DNA from: Thalassobius sp050633445 | GTDB taxonomy: Bacteria; Pseudomonadota; Alphaproteobacteria; Rhodobacterales; Rhodobacteraceae | DNA: 64,000 bases | Direction of reading: 5' to 3' | NCBI GenBank assembly: GCA_050633445.1 | Contig: JBOEGN010000084.1 | Coordinates: 22,701 to 86,700, forward strand | Shown here: positions 40,857 through 49,396 of the stretch, piece after piece | How positions within the stretch are numbered: position 1 is the first letter of the stretch | Layout: each line of letters opens with the position of its first letter | Made by a program: the position numbers and the translations under genes | The notes under the pieces: model-generated | Seen by the model: the letters and a program-made list of their open reading frames with translations, nothing else | Database searches by the model: none | What the model was told of the DNA's origin: nothing

Positions 40857-42049
40857 CCGACTCCCGGCTTCCTGTCACCGTTCTTTCCGGCTTTCTTGGC
40901 GCGGGCAAAACGACCCTGCTGAACCGTGTTCTGAACAATCGCGATGGCCGCCGCGTTGCGGTGATCGTCAACGACATGTCCGAAGTGAACATCGACGCCG
41001 ATCTTGTGCGCGAAGGCACCGAGCTGTCCCGCTCTGAAGAAAAGCTGGTCGAGATGTCGAACGGCTGCATTTGCTGCACTCTGCGCGACGACCTGCTGCA
41101 AGAAGTGCGGCATCTGTCACAAGAGGGGCGGTTCGACTATCTGCTGATCGAATCCACCGGGATTTCCGAACCTTTGCCCGTGGCGGCCACCTTTGATTTT
41201 CGCGATGAACAGGGGCAAAGCCTGTCGGATGTCGCGCGTCTGGATACGATGGTGACGGTGGTCGATGCTGTGAACCTGACGCAGGATTTTTCCAGCCACG
41301 ATTTTCTGACTGATCGCGGCGAATCCCTTGGGGACGCGGATGACCGCAGCCTTGTCAGCCTGTTGACCGAGCAGATCGAGTTCGCCGACGTGGTGATCCT
41401 GAACAAGGTTTCGGATGCCGGTTCCCATCGTACTGACACCGCCCGCAAAATCATCCGCAGCCTGAATGCAGATGCCAAAATCATCGAGACAGATAACTCC
41501 AACGTACCGGCGGATGCGATCCTGAACACGGGGCTGTTTGACTTTGACACCGCGCACGAGCACCCGATGTGGGCCAAAGAGCTGTACGGTTTTGCCAATC
41601 ACACCCCCGAGGACGAAGAATACGGCATCACCTCGTTCGTGTTTCACGCCCGCGCGCCGTTTGATCCCCTGAAACTCTATGATGTGCTGAATGGCGACCT
41701 GCCTGGTGTGATCCGCGCCAAGGGTCATTTCTGGATCGCGACACGCCCCGATTGGGCTGTCGAATACAGTCTGGCCGGGGCGATTTCATCGGTGACTCCT
41801 TTGGGCCGGTGGTGGGCCTCGATCCCGCAGGAACGGCTGCCAACCCATCCCCAGGCCCAGGCCGAAATCGCCCGCAATTGGGCAGAACCGTGGGGCGACC
41901 GCCGACAAGAGCTTGTGTTTATCGGCGTAGGGCTGGAGCCCGAGGCGATCAGCGCGAAACTGAATTCGGCCCTGCTGGAGGTCACAGATTTCACGCCCGC
42001 CGCGTGGGACGCCCTGTCCGATCCATTCCCGCAATGGCGCACCCACTGA
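40853..42049 (+). CDS. G3E GTPase of the ZigA/YciC type, putative zinc metallochaperone
   Basis: 398 residues. Walker A SGFLGAGKTT, the metal-binding SNGCICCTLRDD (CxCC) motif at about residue 63, DYLLIESTGISEPLPV (switch region), LNKVS, and a long CobW_C domain (GRWWASIPQERLPTHPQ; WGDRRQELVFIGVGLEP). This longer C-terminus is typical of ZigA/YciC-like proteins. The substrate protein is unknown; delivery of zinc to a Zn-dependent enzyme during limitation is the family role. It is second in the two-gene operon, with a 4-nt overlap. About 210 bp to the next gene show no clear terminator. Confidence 0.92.
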   Translation: MTDSRLPVTVLSGFLGAGKTTLLNRVLNNRDGRRVAVIVNDMSEVNIDADLVREGTELSRSEEKLVEMSNGCICCTLRDDLLQEVRHLSQEGRFDYLLIESTGISEPLPVAATFDFRDEQGQSLSDVARLDTMVTVVDAVNLTQDFSSHDFLTDRGESLGDADDRSLVSLLTEQIEFADVVILNKVSDAGSHRTDTARKIIRSLNADAKIIETDNSNVPADAILNTGLFDFDTAHEHPMWAKELYGFANHTPEDEEYGITSFVFHARAPFDPLKLYDVLNGDLPGVIRAKGHFWIATRPDWAVEYSLAGAISSVTPLGRWWASIPQERLPTHPQAQAEIARNWAEPWGDRRQELVFIGVGLEPEAISAKLNSALLEVTDFTPAAWDALSDPFPQWRTH

Positions 42050-42260
42050 TCGCATAGACCCGCGCCCATCTGCCTGCATACCTAAGGTTTTCACCAAAGA
42101 GCGCCGCGCCCAGCTGCATTCATGATGAAAACCCAGGCGGGCAGATGGCATTTGCAAAACCCACACTTCTGTCTCGAAATCATCAGGATGGCCCCCAAGC
42201 TCATCATGCTCTAACAATCACGCTGGACCCGTCACTCAAGGCTACATAAGGATCTGTCTC

Positions 42261-43166
42261 ATGGCCTTTACGATCCGTCAGCTTCAGTATTTCGTGGCCG
42301 TTGCCGAAAACGGGTCGGTTAGCCGTGCGTCGCAGTCTTTGGCGATATCTCAGTCGGCGGTGACCGAAGCGATCAAATTCTTGGAGGAAGATCTGGGGGT
42401 TAAGCTGTTCGCGCGGCACTCACGAGGGCTTAGCATCACGCATAAAGGCCATCAGTTTCTGCGTCATGCCACCTCTATTCTGTCCGAAGTTTCCGAAGCC
42501 CGCCGCGCGCTGGAAAACAAAGAACAGGAAATTCAGGGCACGCTGCACCTCGGGGTGACGTCCTTGATGGCTGGCTATGTGCTGTCCGATCTGTTGGCGC
42601 GATTCCGGCGCGCGAATCCCGAAGTGGATGTGACCGCAATCGAGGATAACGGCGAGTATCTGGAGCACCTTTTGATCGGCGGGGAACTGGATGTGGCGGT
42701 CATGGTGATTTCTGATCAGTTGGACCGGTTCGCGCTGCACATTGAAATTCTCGATGTCTCGCCCTACCGGCTTTGGCTGCCGATCGGGCATCCCCTGACC
42801 AAGAAAGACAGCATCAGTATCGAAAACCTGGCCCAGGACCCTCTTATCGCGCTGGACATTGATGAAATGGGCGAGGCGGCCATCAAATTCCTCGCGTCTC
42901 CGGGGGTCAGACCCAAGGTGGCTTTCCGCACCAGATCGGTGGAGGCCGTGCGCAGTCTGGTGGCGACCGGAGCGGGAATCGCTGTGCTGCCGGACCTTGT
43001 GTATCGGCCGTGGTCTCTGGAGGGGGACCGGATTGAATCGCGCGACATTTCAGGCACGTTGCCCTCTGTTCAGCTTGGTTTGGTCTGGCGAAAAGGGTCC
43101 CCTCTGTCCCCGGCGGCCAAGGATTTCGTCGATATTGTTCAGGGAATTCATAGCACTAAGGCATGA
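42261..43166 (+). CDS. LysR-family transcriptional regulator, probable regulator of the polyamine transporter
   Basis: 301 residues. The HTH reads FTIRQLQYFVAVAENGSVSRASQSLAISQSAVTEAIKFLEEDLGVKLFARHSRGLSITHKG. The effector domain follows from about residue 90. It precedes, in the same direction, an ABC transporter and aldehyde dehydrogenase that look like a putrescine utilisation set; a T-N11-A palindrome lies in the 138-bp gap. The effector is probably a polyamine or an amino acid derived from it, by context only. Confidence 0.9.
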   Translation: MAFTIRQLQYFVAVAENGSVSRASQSLAISQSAVTEAIKFLEEDLGVKLFARHSRGLSITHKGHQFLRHATSILSEVSEARRALENKEQEIQGTLHLGVTSLMAGYVLSDLLARFRRANPEVDVTAIEDNGEYLEHLLIGGELDVAVMVISDQLDRFALHIEILDVSPYRLWLPIGHPLTKKDSISIENLAQDPLIALDIDEMGEAAIKFLASPGVRPKVAFRTRSVEAVRSLVATGAGIAVLPDLVYRPWSLEGDRIESRDISGTLPSVQLGLVWRKGSPLSPAAKDFVDIVQGIHSTKA

Positions 43167-43177
43167 CCCCTCTTTGG

Positions 43178-43194
43178 TATCGGTATTTCCGATA
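43178..43194. promoter_or_regulatory. LysR-type T-N11-A box upstream of the polyamine transporter operon
   Basis: TATCGG-TATTT-CCGATA, a 17-bp perfect inverted repeat that contains T-N11-A. It lies 12 bp after the lysR stop and 110 bp before the start of the binding-protein gene. Position and symmetry fit an activator site for the preceding regulator. Confidence 0.6.
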
Positions 43195-43304
43195 TCACTT
43201 TTCTGATAATTGAATTGGCGAATTCTCATTCTCTTCCTCATGGTTGGCCCTGTAAAAGGCCGAAAGAGCCTCCCCCAATTTCCGCTAACCTCAGGGAGCA
43301 AAGA

Positions 43305-44465
43305 ATGAGACAAATCCTAAAATCCTGCACGGCAATCACCTGCGCGCTGGCCATTGCATCGCCATCGCTGGCGGCCGATATGGTCACCGAAATCGGCGAA
43401 GGCGAAGGCCAGGTCAACATCGTGGCATGGCCGGGCTATATCGAGCGCGGCGAGACCGTGGAATCCTTTGACTGGGTCACCAAGTTCGAAGAAGCCACCG
43501 GCTGCATGGTCAACGTCAAGAACGCCAACACCAGCGACGAAATGGTCGCGCTGATGAACGAAGGCGGTTTTGACCTTGTGACGGCCTCGGGGGATGCCTC
43601 GTTGCGTATGATCGCGGGCAAACGCGTTCAGCCGGTGAATATTGACCTGATCCCCAGCTGGGGCACCGTCGACGCGCGTCTGAAAGAAGCGCCCTGGCAT
43701 TACGTGAACGACACCCATTATGGCACGCCCTATATGTGGGGTCCGAACGTGCTGATGTATTCGACCGATGCCTTTGCCGAAGCACCCACCAGCTGGTCGG
43801 TCGTGTTCGAAGAAACCACTCTGTCGGACGGCAAATCCAACAAGGGCCGGGTCCAGGCCTATGACGGCCCAATCCACATTGCGGACGCTGCCAACTATCT
43901 GATGTTCCATAAGCCCGAGCTGGGCATCACCTCGCCCTACGAACTGAACCAGGATCAGTATAACGCCGCGCTGGATCTGCTGCGCGGTCAGCGAGAGCTG
44001 GTGTCGCGCTACTGGCACGATGCGTTCATCCAGATCGACGACTTCAAAAACGAAGGCATGGTTGCCTCAGGGTCCTGGCCGTTCCAGGTGAACCTGCTGC
44101 AAGGCGACGGCACGAAAGTCGAGTCCGTCATCCCTCAAGAGGGCGCCACTGGCTGGGCAGACACGACCATGATGCATGTGGACGCAGAGAACCCCAATTG
44201 CTCGTATATGTGGATGGAACACACCCTGTCCTCGAACCTGCAATCGGACCTGTCGGTCTGGTTCGGAGCGAACCCGGCCGTGCCCGCCGCCTGTTCCGAT
44301 GGCCGTGGCATGCAAAACGCCGAAGGCTGCACCAAGAACGGCATGGACGAGTTTGAACGCATCAAATTCTGGCAGACCCCTGTGTCCAAATGCGAAAGCC
44401 AGGGAACCTGTGTCCCCTACTACCGCTGGGTCTCGGACTATATCGGCGTGATCGGCGGCCGGTAA
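43305..44465 (+). CDS. polyamine-type ABC transporter substrate-binding protein (YdcS/PotD-like)
   Basis: 386 residues. Signal peptide MRQILKSCTAITCALAIASPSLAA, then the binding domain with INVAWPGY-type opening (VNIVAWPGYIERGETVESFDWVTKFEEATGC). The start at 43305 has GGGAG 9 nt upstream. Several paired cysteines near the C-terminus (NAEGCTKNG, SKCESQGTCVPYY) suggest disulfides. The layout of the next genes matches E. coli ydcSTUV-ydcW, so putrescine or a related polyamine is the likely ligand. Confidence 0.88.
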   Translation: MRQILKSCTAITCALAIASPSLAADMVTEIGEGEGQVNIVAWPGYIERGETVESFDWVTKFEEATGCMVNVKNANTSDEMVALMNEGGFDLVTASGDASLRMIAGKRVQPVNIDLIPSWGTVDARLKEAPWHYVNDTHYGTPYMWGPNVLMYSTDAFAEAPTSWSVVFEETTLSDGKSNKGRVQAYDGPIHIADAANYLMFHKPELGITSPYELNQDQYNAALDLLRGQRELVSRYWHDAFIQIDDFKNEGMVASGSWPFQVNLLQGDGTKVESVIPQEGATGWADTTMMHVDAENPNCSYMWMEHTLSSNLQSDLSVWFGANPAVPAACSDGRGMQNAEGCTKNGMDEFERIKFWQTPVSKCESQGTCVPYYRWVSDYIGVIGGR

Positions 44466-44483
44466 CTTACCTTCAATACTAAC

Positions 44484-44513
44484 GCTGGCCACCCCCTTCA
44501 GAGGGGTGCCAGC
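44484..44513 (+). terminator. intercistronic stem-loop between binding-protein and ATPase genes
   Basis: GCTGGC, a bulged C, ACCCC, a short loop, GGGGT and GCCAGC. It lies 19 nt after the stop and has no T run, so it probably stabilises the upstream mRNA or attenuates read-through, which would give more binding protein than membrane components. Confidence 0.7.
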
Positions 44514-44531
44514 AAACCAAACGGAAATCCC

Positions 44532-45521
44532 ATGACATCAGCAGTTTCATTTACTGGCGCATCGCGCCATTTCGGGTCTGTTCGCGCGGTCGATGAGGTC
44601 GATATCAACATTGCAGAAGGCGAGTTTTTTGCCATGTTGGGCCCGTCAGGCTCGGGCAAGACAACCTGTCTGCGTTTGATCGCCGGGTTCGAGCAACCCA
44701 CCTCGGGCGAGATCTCGATCTTTGGTCAGCCCGCGCAAGGCGTCCCGCCTTATAAACGCCACGTGAACACTGTTTTTCAAGACTATGCGCTGTTCCCTCA
44801 TCTGAATGTTCGCGACAACGTCGCCTATGGTCTGATGATCGCCGGCACATCCAAGAAAAAACGGCATCTGGCAGCAGAAGAAGCGCTCGAACTGGTCGCC
44901 CTTCCGGGATATGGCGGGCGCAAACCGTCCGAGCTGTCTGGCGGTCAACGCCAGCGTGTCGCGCTGGCGCGTGCCTTGGTTAACAAGCCCAAAGTTCTGC
45001 TTCTGGACGAACCTCTGGGCGCGCTGGACCTTAAGCTGCGCGAGCAGATGCAAGAAGAGCTGAAAGCGTTGCAGCGCAAACTCGGGATTACTTTCGTGTT
45101 TGTCACCCACGACCAGGGCGAGGCCCTGTCGATGGCCGACCGGGTCGCTGTGTTTAACGAAGGCAAGATCGTTCAGGTCGGCAAGCCAGAAGACATCTAT
45201 TATCGTCCCGAAGTGCCGTTCGTTGCAGATTTCGTCGGCTCGTCCAACGTGCTGCCGCCGCATTTCACCGAAAAAGTCAAAGGCGTCTGGACCTCAGCCT
45301 CGGTTCGCCCCGAAGCGGTCAAACTGGGCCACGAAGGTCTGCCCGCGACTGTCCGGGCAACCAGCTTTATCGGGACATCCACCCGCGTGTCGCTGGAGCT
45401 GGACGGCATTCAGATGATCGCTCTGTTGCCCAAAGGCCAGCACATTCCACCGGTTGGGGAACAAACCCGCGTCAGCTGGGCGGATGAAGACATTCACCTG
45501 ATGGAGCAGGCGGATGAGTGA
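44532..45521 (+). CDS. polyamine-type ABC transporter ATP-binding protein (PotA/YdcT-like)
   Basis: 329 residues. Walker A GPSGSGKTT, Q-loop FQDYALFPHLNV, signature ELSGGQRQRVALARAL, Walker B VLLLDEPLGALDLKLRE, H-loop VTHDQGEAL. A C-terminal TOBE regulatory domain follows (SVRPEAVKLGHEGLPATVRATSFIG). The start follows a purine-rich segment (AACGGAAATCCC). It overlaps the first permease gene by 8 nt. Confidence 0.93.
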   Translation: MTSAVSFTGASRHFGSVRAVDEVDINIAEGEFFAMLGPSGSGKTTCLRLIAGFEQPTSGEISIFGQPAQGVPPYKRHVNTVFQDYALFPHLNVRDNVAYGLMIAGTSKKKRHLAAEEALELVALPGYGGRKPSELSGGQRQRVALARALVNKPKVLLLDEPLGALDLKLREQMQEELKALQRKLGITFVFVTHDQGEALSMADRVAVFNEGKIVQVGKPEDIYYRPEVPFVADFVGSSNVLPPHFTEKVKGVWTSASVRPEAVKLGHEGLPATVRATSFIGTSTRVSLELDGIQMIALLPKGQHIPPVGEQTRVSWADEDIHLMEQADE

Positions 45522-46455
45522 TGGTATTCTGGATACGGATCGCAATGGCATCCTGACGCGCATATCCGACACATTGTGGCGCAACCCGCGGCTGACGATC
45601 CTGCTGCTGATCGCGCCCCCTGCTCTTTGGCTGGGCGTTGTCTATCTTGGGTCGCTTTTTGCCTTGCTGGCACAGAGCTTCTTTTCGATTGACGAATTCT
45701 CGGGTCTGATCATCTATGAGTTCACGCTCAAGACCTATGGCGAGTTGTTCACACCCGCCAATTTCGACATCATTGTGCGCACGGTTCTGATGGCTTCGGC
45801 TGTGACGATCGCGGCGGCAATCATGAGCTTTCCGATCGCCTATTACGCGGCGCGGTATGCCAAAGGGAAGTGGAAGGCGATCTTCTATCTTGGTGTCATG
45901 CTGCCCTTGTGGTCCAGCTATCTGGTCAAGGTCTATTCATGGAAGCTGATCCTGGCCAAAGAAGGCATCCTGAACTGGCTGTTTGAAACGCTGCATCTAA
46001 GCTGGCTGTTGGACGCGTATCTGTCGCTGCCGATCATCGGGGGCAACTCGTTGTCCGTCAGCTGGACCGGCACCTTTCTGGTGTTCCTCTATGTGTGGCT
46101 GCCGTTCATGATCTTGCCGATCCAGGCCGCGCTGGAACGTGTTCCGCCGTCGATGATGGAAGCCTCGGGGGATCTGGGCGCCACACCTGGGCAAAGCTTC
46201 CGCCATGTGTTGCTGCCACTTGCCCTGCCCGGCGTCATTGCCGGATCTATCTTCACCTTCTCACTCACTCTTGGCGATTACATTATTCCTCAGATCGTCG
46301 GGTCGTCGCGCCGGTTCATTGGTCAGGCTGTCTATGCCTATCAGGGGACTGCCGGGAACATCCCGCTGGCCGCAGCCTTTGCTGTCGTGCCGATTGTCAT
46401 CATGGGCATCTATCTGTGGGTCGCCAAACGCAAAGGAGCTTTCGATGCACTCTGA
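45514..46455 (+). CDS. polyamine-type ABC transporter permease (PotB/YdcU-like)
   Basis: 313 residues with six predicted helices. The EAA loop is EASGDLGATPGQSFRHVLLPLALPGVIAGSI, as in spermidine/putrescine permeases. It overlaps the ATPase gene at its start and the second permease at its end (11 nt). Confidence 0.93.
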   Translation: MSDGILDTDRNGILTRISDTLWRNPRLTILLLIAPPALWLGVVYLGSLFALLAQSFFSIDEFSGLIIYEFTLKTYGELFTPANFDIIVRTVLMASAVTIAAAIMSFPIAYYAARYAKGKWKAIFYLGVMLPLWSSYLVKVYSWKLILAKEGILNWLFETLHLSWLLDAYLSLPIIGGNSLSVSWTGTFLVFLYVWLPFMILPIQAALERVPPSMMEASGDLGATPGQSFRHVLLPLALPGVIAGSIFTFSLTLGDYIIPQIVGSSRRFIGQAVYAYQGTAGNIPLAAAFAVVPIVIMGIYLWVAKRKGAFDAL

Positions 46456-47251
46456 TCGCGCTTCGAAAGGATTGAAAATTGCAGCAGGTCTGGGCCTTGC
46501 CTTCATGCACCTGCCTATCATCCTGATCTTCATCTATGCCTTCACAACCGAGGACAAATCTTACCAGTGGCCGCCGCCAGGTCTGACCCTGAAGTGGTTC
46601 GCTGTGACCTGGAACCGCCCTGACGTCTGGGAGGCCCTGGCGCTTTCGACCAAGATTGCCGCGATCTCGACTGTGATCGCGCTGGTCCTGGGGACATTGT
46701 GCGCCGCTGCCGTTAGCCGGACCCGGTTCTTTGGCCGCGAGGCGATCTCTTTGCTGGTGATCTTGCCGATCGCTCTGCCAGGGATCGTGACGGGTATCTC
46801 GCTGCGGTCTGCGTTCAATCTGGCGGATATTCCGTTCAGTTTCTGGACAATCGTTCTGGGCCACGCGACCTTCTGCATCGTGGTTGTTTACAACAACGCT
46901 GTGGCGCGGTTTCGGCGTACGTCCGGGTCACTTGTCGAAGCGTCAATGGACCTAGGAGCGACCAGTTTTCAGACGTTCCGGCATGTCATTTTGCCCAATA
47001 TCTCGACGGCGCTTTTGGCTGGTGGCATGCTTGCCTTTGCCCTGAGTTTTGACGAGGTGATCGTGACCACATTTACCGCCGGACAGCAGCAGACACTGCC
47101 GATCTGGATGCTCGAAGAACTGGTGCGCCCGCGTCAGCGCCCCGTCACCAACGTCGTGGCCATGGTTGTGGTCATCGTTACATTCCTGCCGATCCTCGGC
47201 GCCTACTATCTCACCCGCGGCACGGATACGGTTGCCGGGCAGGGCAAATAA
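46445..47251 (+). CDS. polyamine-type ABC transporter permease (PotC/YdcV-like)
   Basis: 268 residues, six helices. The EAA loop is EASMDLGATSFQTFRHVILPNISTALLAG. The start at 46445 (MHSDRASKGLKIAAGLGLAFMHLPI) is chosen because it directly opens the first helix and overlaps the preceding permease; a longer reading upstream is a shadow. The aldehyde dehydrogenase begins 16 bp downstream. Confidence 0.92.
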   Translation: MHSDRASKGLKIAAGLGLAFMHLPIILIFIYAFTTEDKSYQWPPPGLTLKWFAVTWNRPDVWEALALSTKIAAISTVIALVLGTLCAAAVSRTRFFGREAISLLVILPIALPGIVTGISLRSAFNLADIPFSFWTIVLGHATFCIVVVYNNAVARFRRTSGSLVEASMDLGATSFQTFRHVILPNISTALLAGGMLAFALSFDEVIVTTFTAGQQQTLPIWMLEELVRPRQRPVTNVVAMVVVIVTFLPILGAYYLTRGTDTVAGQGK

Positions 47252-47267
47252 GAACAGGGAGAAGAAC

Positions 47268-48692
47268 ATGGAAACCAACATGCTGATCAATGGTGCGTTC
47301 GAGGCAGGCACCGAGATGACCGAAACCGTCCTGAACCCCAGAACGGGCGAAATGATCATCCAAATACCCGAGGCCAGCCCGGAACAGATCAACTGTGCGG
47401 TTGCAGCGGCCCGCGAGGCGTTTCCAGCGTGGTCCCGTACCACGCCCGGCGAACGCTCCGCTATCCTGCTGGCCATTGCGGATGCGGTTGATGCCAACCT
47501 GGAGGAGCTGGCGCAGCTCGAGGCTTTGAACTGCGGCAAACCCATCAACGAGGTGCGCAACGAAGAAGTCCCCGGTGTTGCCGATTGCTTCCGCTTTTTC
47601 GCTGGGGCCGTTCGCAACATGAGCGGCCCGATCGCCGGGGAATACCTGGAGGGGCACACCTCGATGATCCGTCGGGATGCGATTGGGGTTGTCGCTTCGA
47701 TTGCGCCCTGGAACTACCCGATGATGATGATGGCATGGAAGCTGGCCCCCGCACTTGCGGGTGGCAATACGGTCGTGCTGAAACCGTCCGAACAGACGCC
47801 TTTGACCGCGTTGAAACTGGCGAAAGTCATGAACGACATCCTGCCCAAAGGGGTGTTGAACGTGATCGTCGGCCAAGGTGGCAGCGTCGGCAACGCGCTG
47901 ATCAACCATCCCGAAGTCGACATGATTTCAATCACCGGGGACATCGCCACCGGCAAAAAGGTGCTTGTCGCTGCGGCCAATACGGTCAAGCGCACGCATC
48001 TGGAACTGGGCGGCAAGGCTCCGGTCATTGTGCACGATGACGCTGATCTGGACCGTGTTGTCGAAGGGCTGAAAGCCTTTGGGTACTACAATGCGGGTCA
48101 GGATTGTACCGCCGCGTGCCGGATCTATGCCGGGTCCAAGATCTATGACAATCTTGTGGCTGACCTGACCAGTGCCGCCGCAACCATCGTCTATGACAAT
48201 GCCGATGACACCGTGAACGAAATCCCGCCGCTGATCAGCCAACGGCAACGTGATCGGGTCGCAAGCTTTGTTCAGCGCGCCTCGGAACATAACCATATGG
48301 AGATCACGACAGGCGGCAATCTGCACGAGGGCAACGGGTTTTACTTCCAACCCACTGTCGTTGCCGGCGCCCTGCAAACCGATGAAATCGTTCAGCGCGA
48401 GGTGTTCGGTCCGGTGGTCTCGGTCACGCGCTTTGACGAAAACGACGACGTTGTTGGCTGGGCCAATGACAGCCAATACGGTCTGGCGTCATCGGTCTGG
48501 ACAAGCGACATCGGCAAGGCGATGGAAAACTGCGCGCGGCTTCAATATGGCTGCACCTGGGTTAACACGCATTTCATGCTGACCTCGGAAATGCCTCATG
48601 GCGGTGTTAAGCAATCGGGATATGGCAAAGACATGTCGATGTACGCGCTCGAGGACTACACAACCGTTCGGCACGTCATGATCGCGCATTAA
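47268..48692 (+). CDS. patD: gamma-aminobutyraldehyde dehydrogenase (PatD/YdcW-like)
   Basis: Oxidises gamma-aminobutyraldehyde from putrescine to GABA with NAD+. 474 residues. Landmarks: GVVASIAPWNYPMMMMAWKLAPALAGGN, the catalytic Glu in THLELGGKAPVIV, the catalytic Cys in YYNAGQDCTAACRIYAG, and the C-terminal YGCTWVNTHFMLTSEMPHGG. The run of identity with E. coli YdcW in these blocks is high as recalled, and the preceding transporter order also matches. GGAGAAG precedes ATG 47268. The transaminase making the aldehyde is not in the window. Confidence 0.92.
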   Translation: METNMLINGAFEAGTEMTETVLNPRTGEMIIQIPEASPEQINCAVAAAREAFPAWSRTTPGERSAILLAIADAVDANLEELAQLEALNCGKPINEVRNEEVPGVADCFRFFAGAVRNMSGPIAGEYLEGHTSMIRRDAIGVVASIAPWNYPMMMMAWKLAPALAGGNTVVLKPSEQTPLTALKLAKVMNDILPKGVLNVIVGQGGSVGNALINHPEVDMISITGDIATGKKVLVAAANTVKRTHLELGGKAPVIVHDDADLDRVVEGLKAFGYYNAGQDCTAACRIYAGSKIYDNLVADLTSAAATIVYDNADDTVNEIPPLISQRQRDRVASFVQRASEHNHMEITTGGNLHEGNGFYFQPTVVAGALQTDEIVQREVFGPVVSVTRFDENDDVVGWANDSQYGLASSVWTSDIGKAMENCARLQYGCTWVNTHFMLTSEMPHGGVKQSGYGKDMSMYALEDYTTVRHVMIAH

Positions 48693-48716
48693 CGCCGCGA
48701 TCTTTGCCGCTAAGAC

Positions 48717-48752
48717 AAGACCGGGGAGCGTGGCGCGCACCCCGGTCTTTTT
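48717..48752 (+). terminator. rho-independent terminator of the polyamine operon
   Basis: Stem AAGACCGGGG, 13-nt loop and CCCCGGTCTT followed by TTT. It lies 25 nt after the aldehyde dehydrogenase stop and 47 nt before the end of the convergent Rrf2 gene. Confidence 0.9.
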
Positions 48753-48798
48753 CATTTGGAACAGGCGTCGAGGGCCCAAAGCTCGATCACCGAAAGAT

Positions 48799-49275
48799 TT
48801 ATGCGTCTGCGGTTTTGGCACGACACCCGGTCGAGAGATCGGGCTGCATGGCAAGCAACTCCATCAGTCCGCAATTGCCACGCACCAGGTCATTCAGTGT
48901 CACCATGTCCAGTTCGTGATAAAACGCCTCTAGTGCGCGTTTGACATAGGACCGCAGGCGGCAGGTCATCGCCAAGGGACATGTGTTTCTTTCTTCGTCA
49001 AAGCATTCTGCGAAGGGGATATCGGTCTCAAACAGGCGAAAGATGGCCCCAATAGAAATCCGGTCAGCGTGCCGTGCCAGTCTCATCCCACCTGTCCGCC
49101 CGCGCAGAGTTTCCAGGTATCCTTCGGCCTGCAATTGCTGAACAACCCGCGCCACATGGTTGGTGGACGCATTGCACCGTTTTGCGATGTCAGATGTGCG
49201 CACCAAGTGCCCGTCATTGACCGCGCAAAACATCAAAATACGCGCAGCAAGATTGGTTCGGGTGGTCAGACGCAT
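48799..49275 (-). CDS. Rrf2-family transcriptional regulator with a three-cysteine cluster motif (NsrR/IscR-like)
   Basis: 158 residues. The wHTH reads LAARILMFCAVNDGHLVRTSDIAKRCNASTNHVARVVQQLQAEGYLETLRGRTGGMRLA. The cysteines of CFDEERNTCPLAMTC (spacing C-x7-C-x5-C) are positioned to hold an iron-sulfur cluster. The start at 49275 opens the conserved domain (MRLTTRTNLAARIL); the longer reading is a shadow. It is divergent from cydD, with a good FNR-type box between them. A sensor of nitric oxide, iron or redox that controls the bd oxidase genes is likely. Confidence 0.9.
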   Translation of the reverse strand: MRLTTRTNLAARILMFCAVNDGHLVRTSDIAKRCNASTNHVARVVQQLQAEGYLETLRGRTGGMRLARHADRISIGAIFRLFETDIPFAECFDEERNTCPLAMTCRLRSYVKRALEAFYHELDMVTLNDLVRGNCGLMELLAMQPDLSTGCRAKTADA

Positions 49276-49327
49276 CTGGTTTCCTTCGTGTTGGGCCATA
49301 TATTTAGCATTGCTGATACCAGTTTCT

Positions 49328-49341
49328 TTGATGCAGATCAC
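49328..49341. promoter_or_regulatory. FNR-type box between the Rrf2 gene and cydD
   Basis: TTGAT-GCAG-ATCAC, nine of ten consensus positions of TTGATNNNNATCAA. It lies about 56 bp upstream of the cydD start and 53 bp upstream of the rrf2 start, so it could control either. Confidence 0.6.
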
Positions 49342-49396
49342 GTTCTTGATGACAGAAATGGCGTAGCAGGCGTCAAATAGACAGGTAACGACGCGC

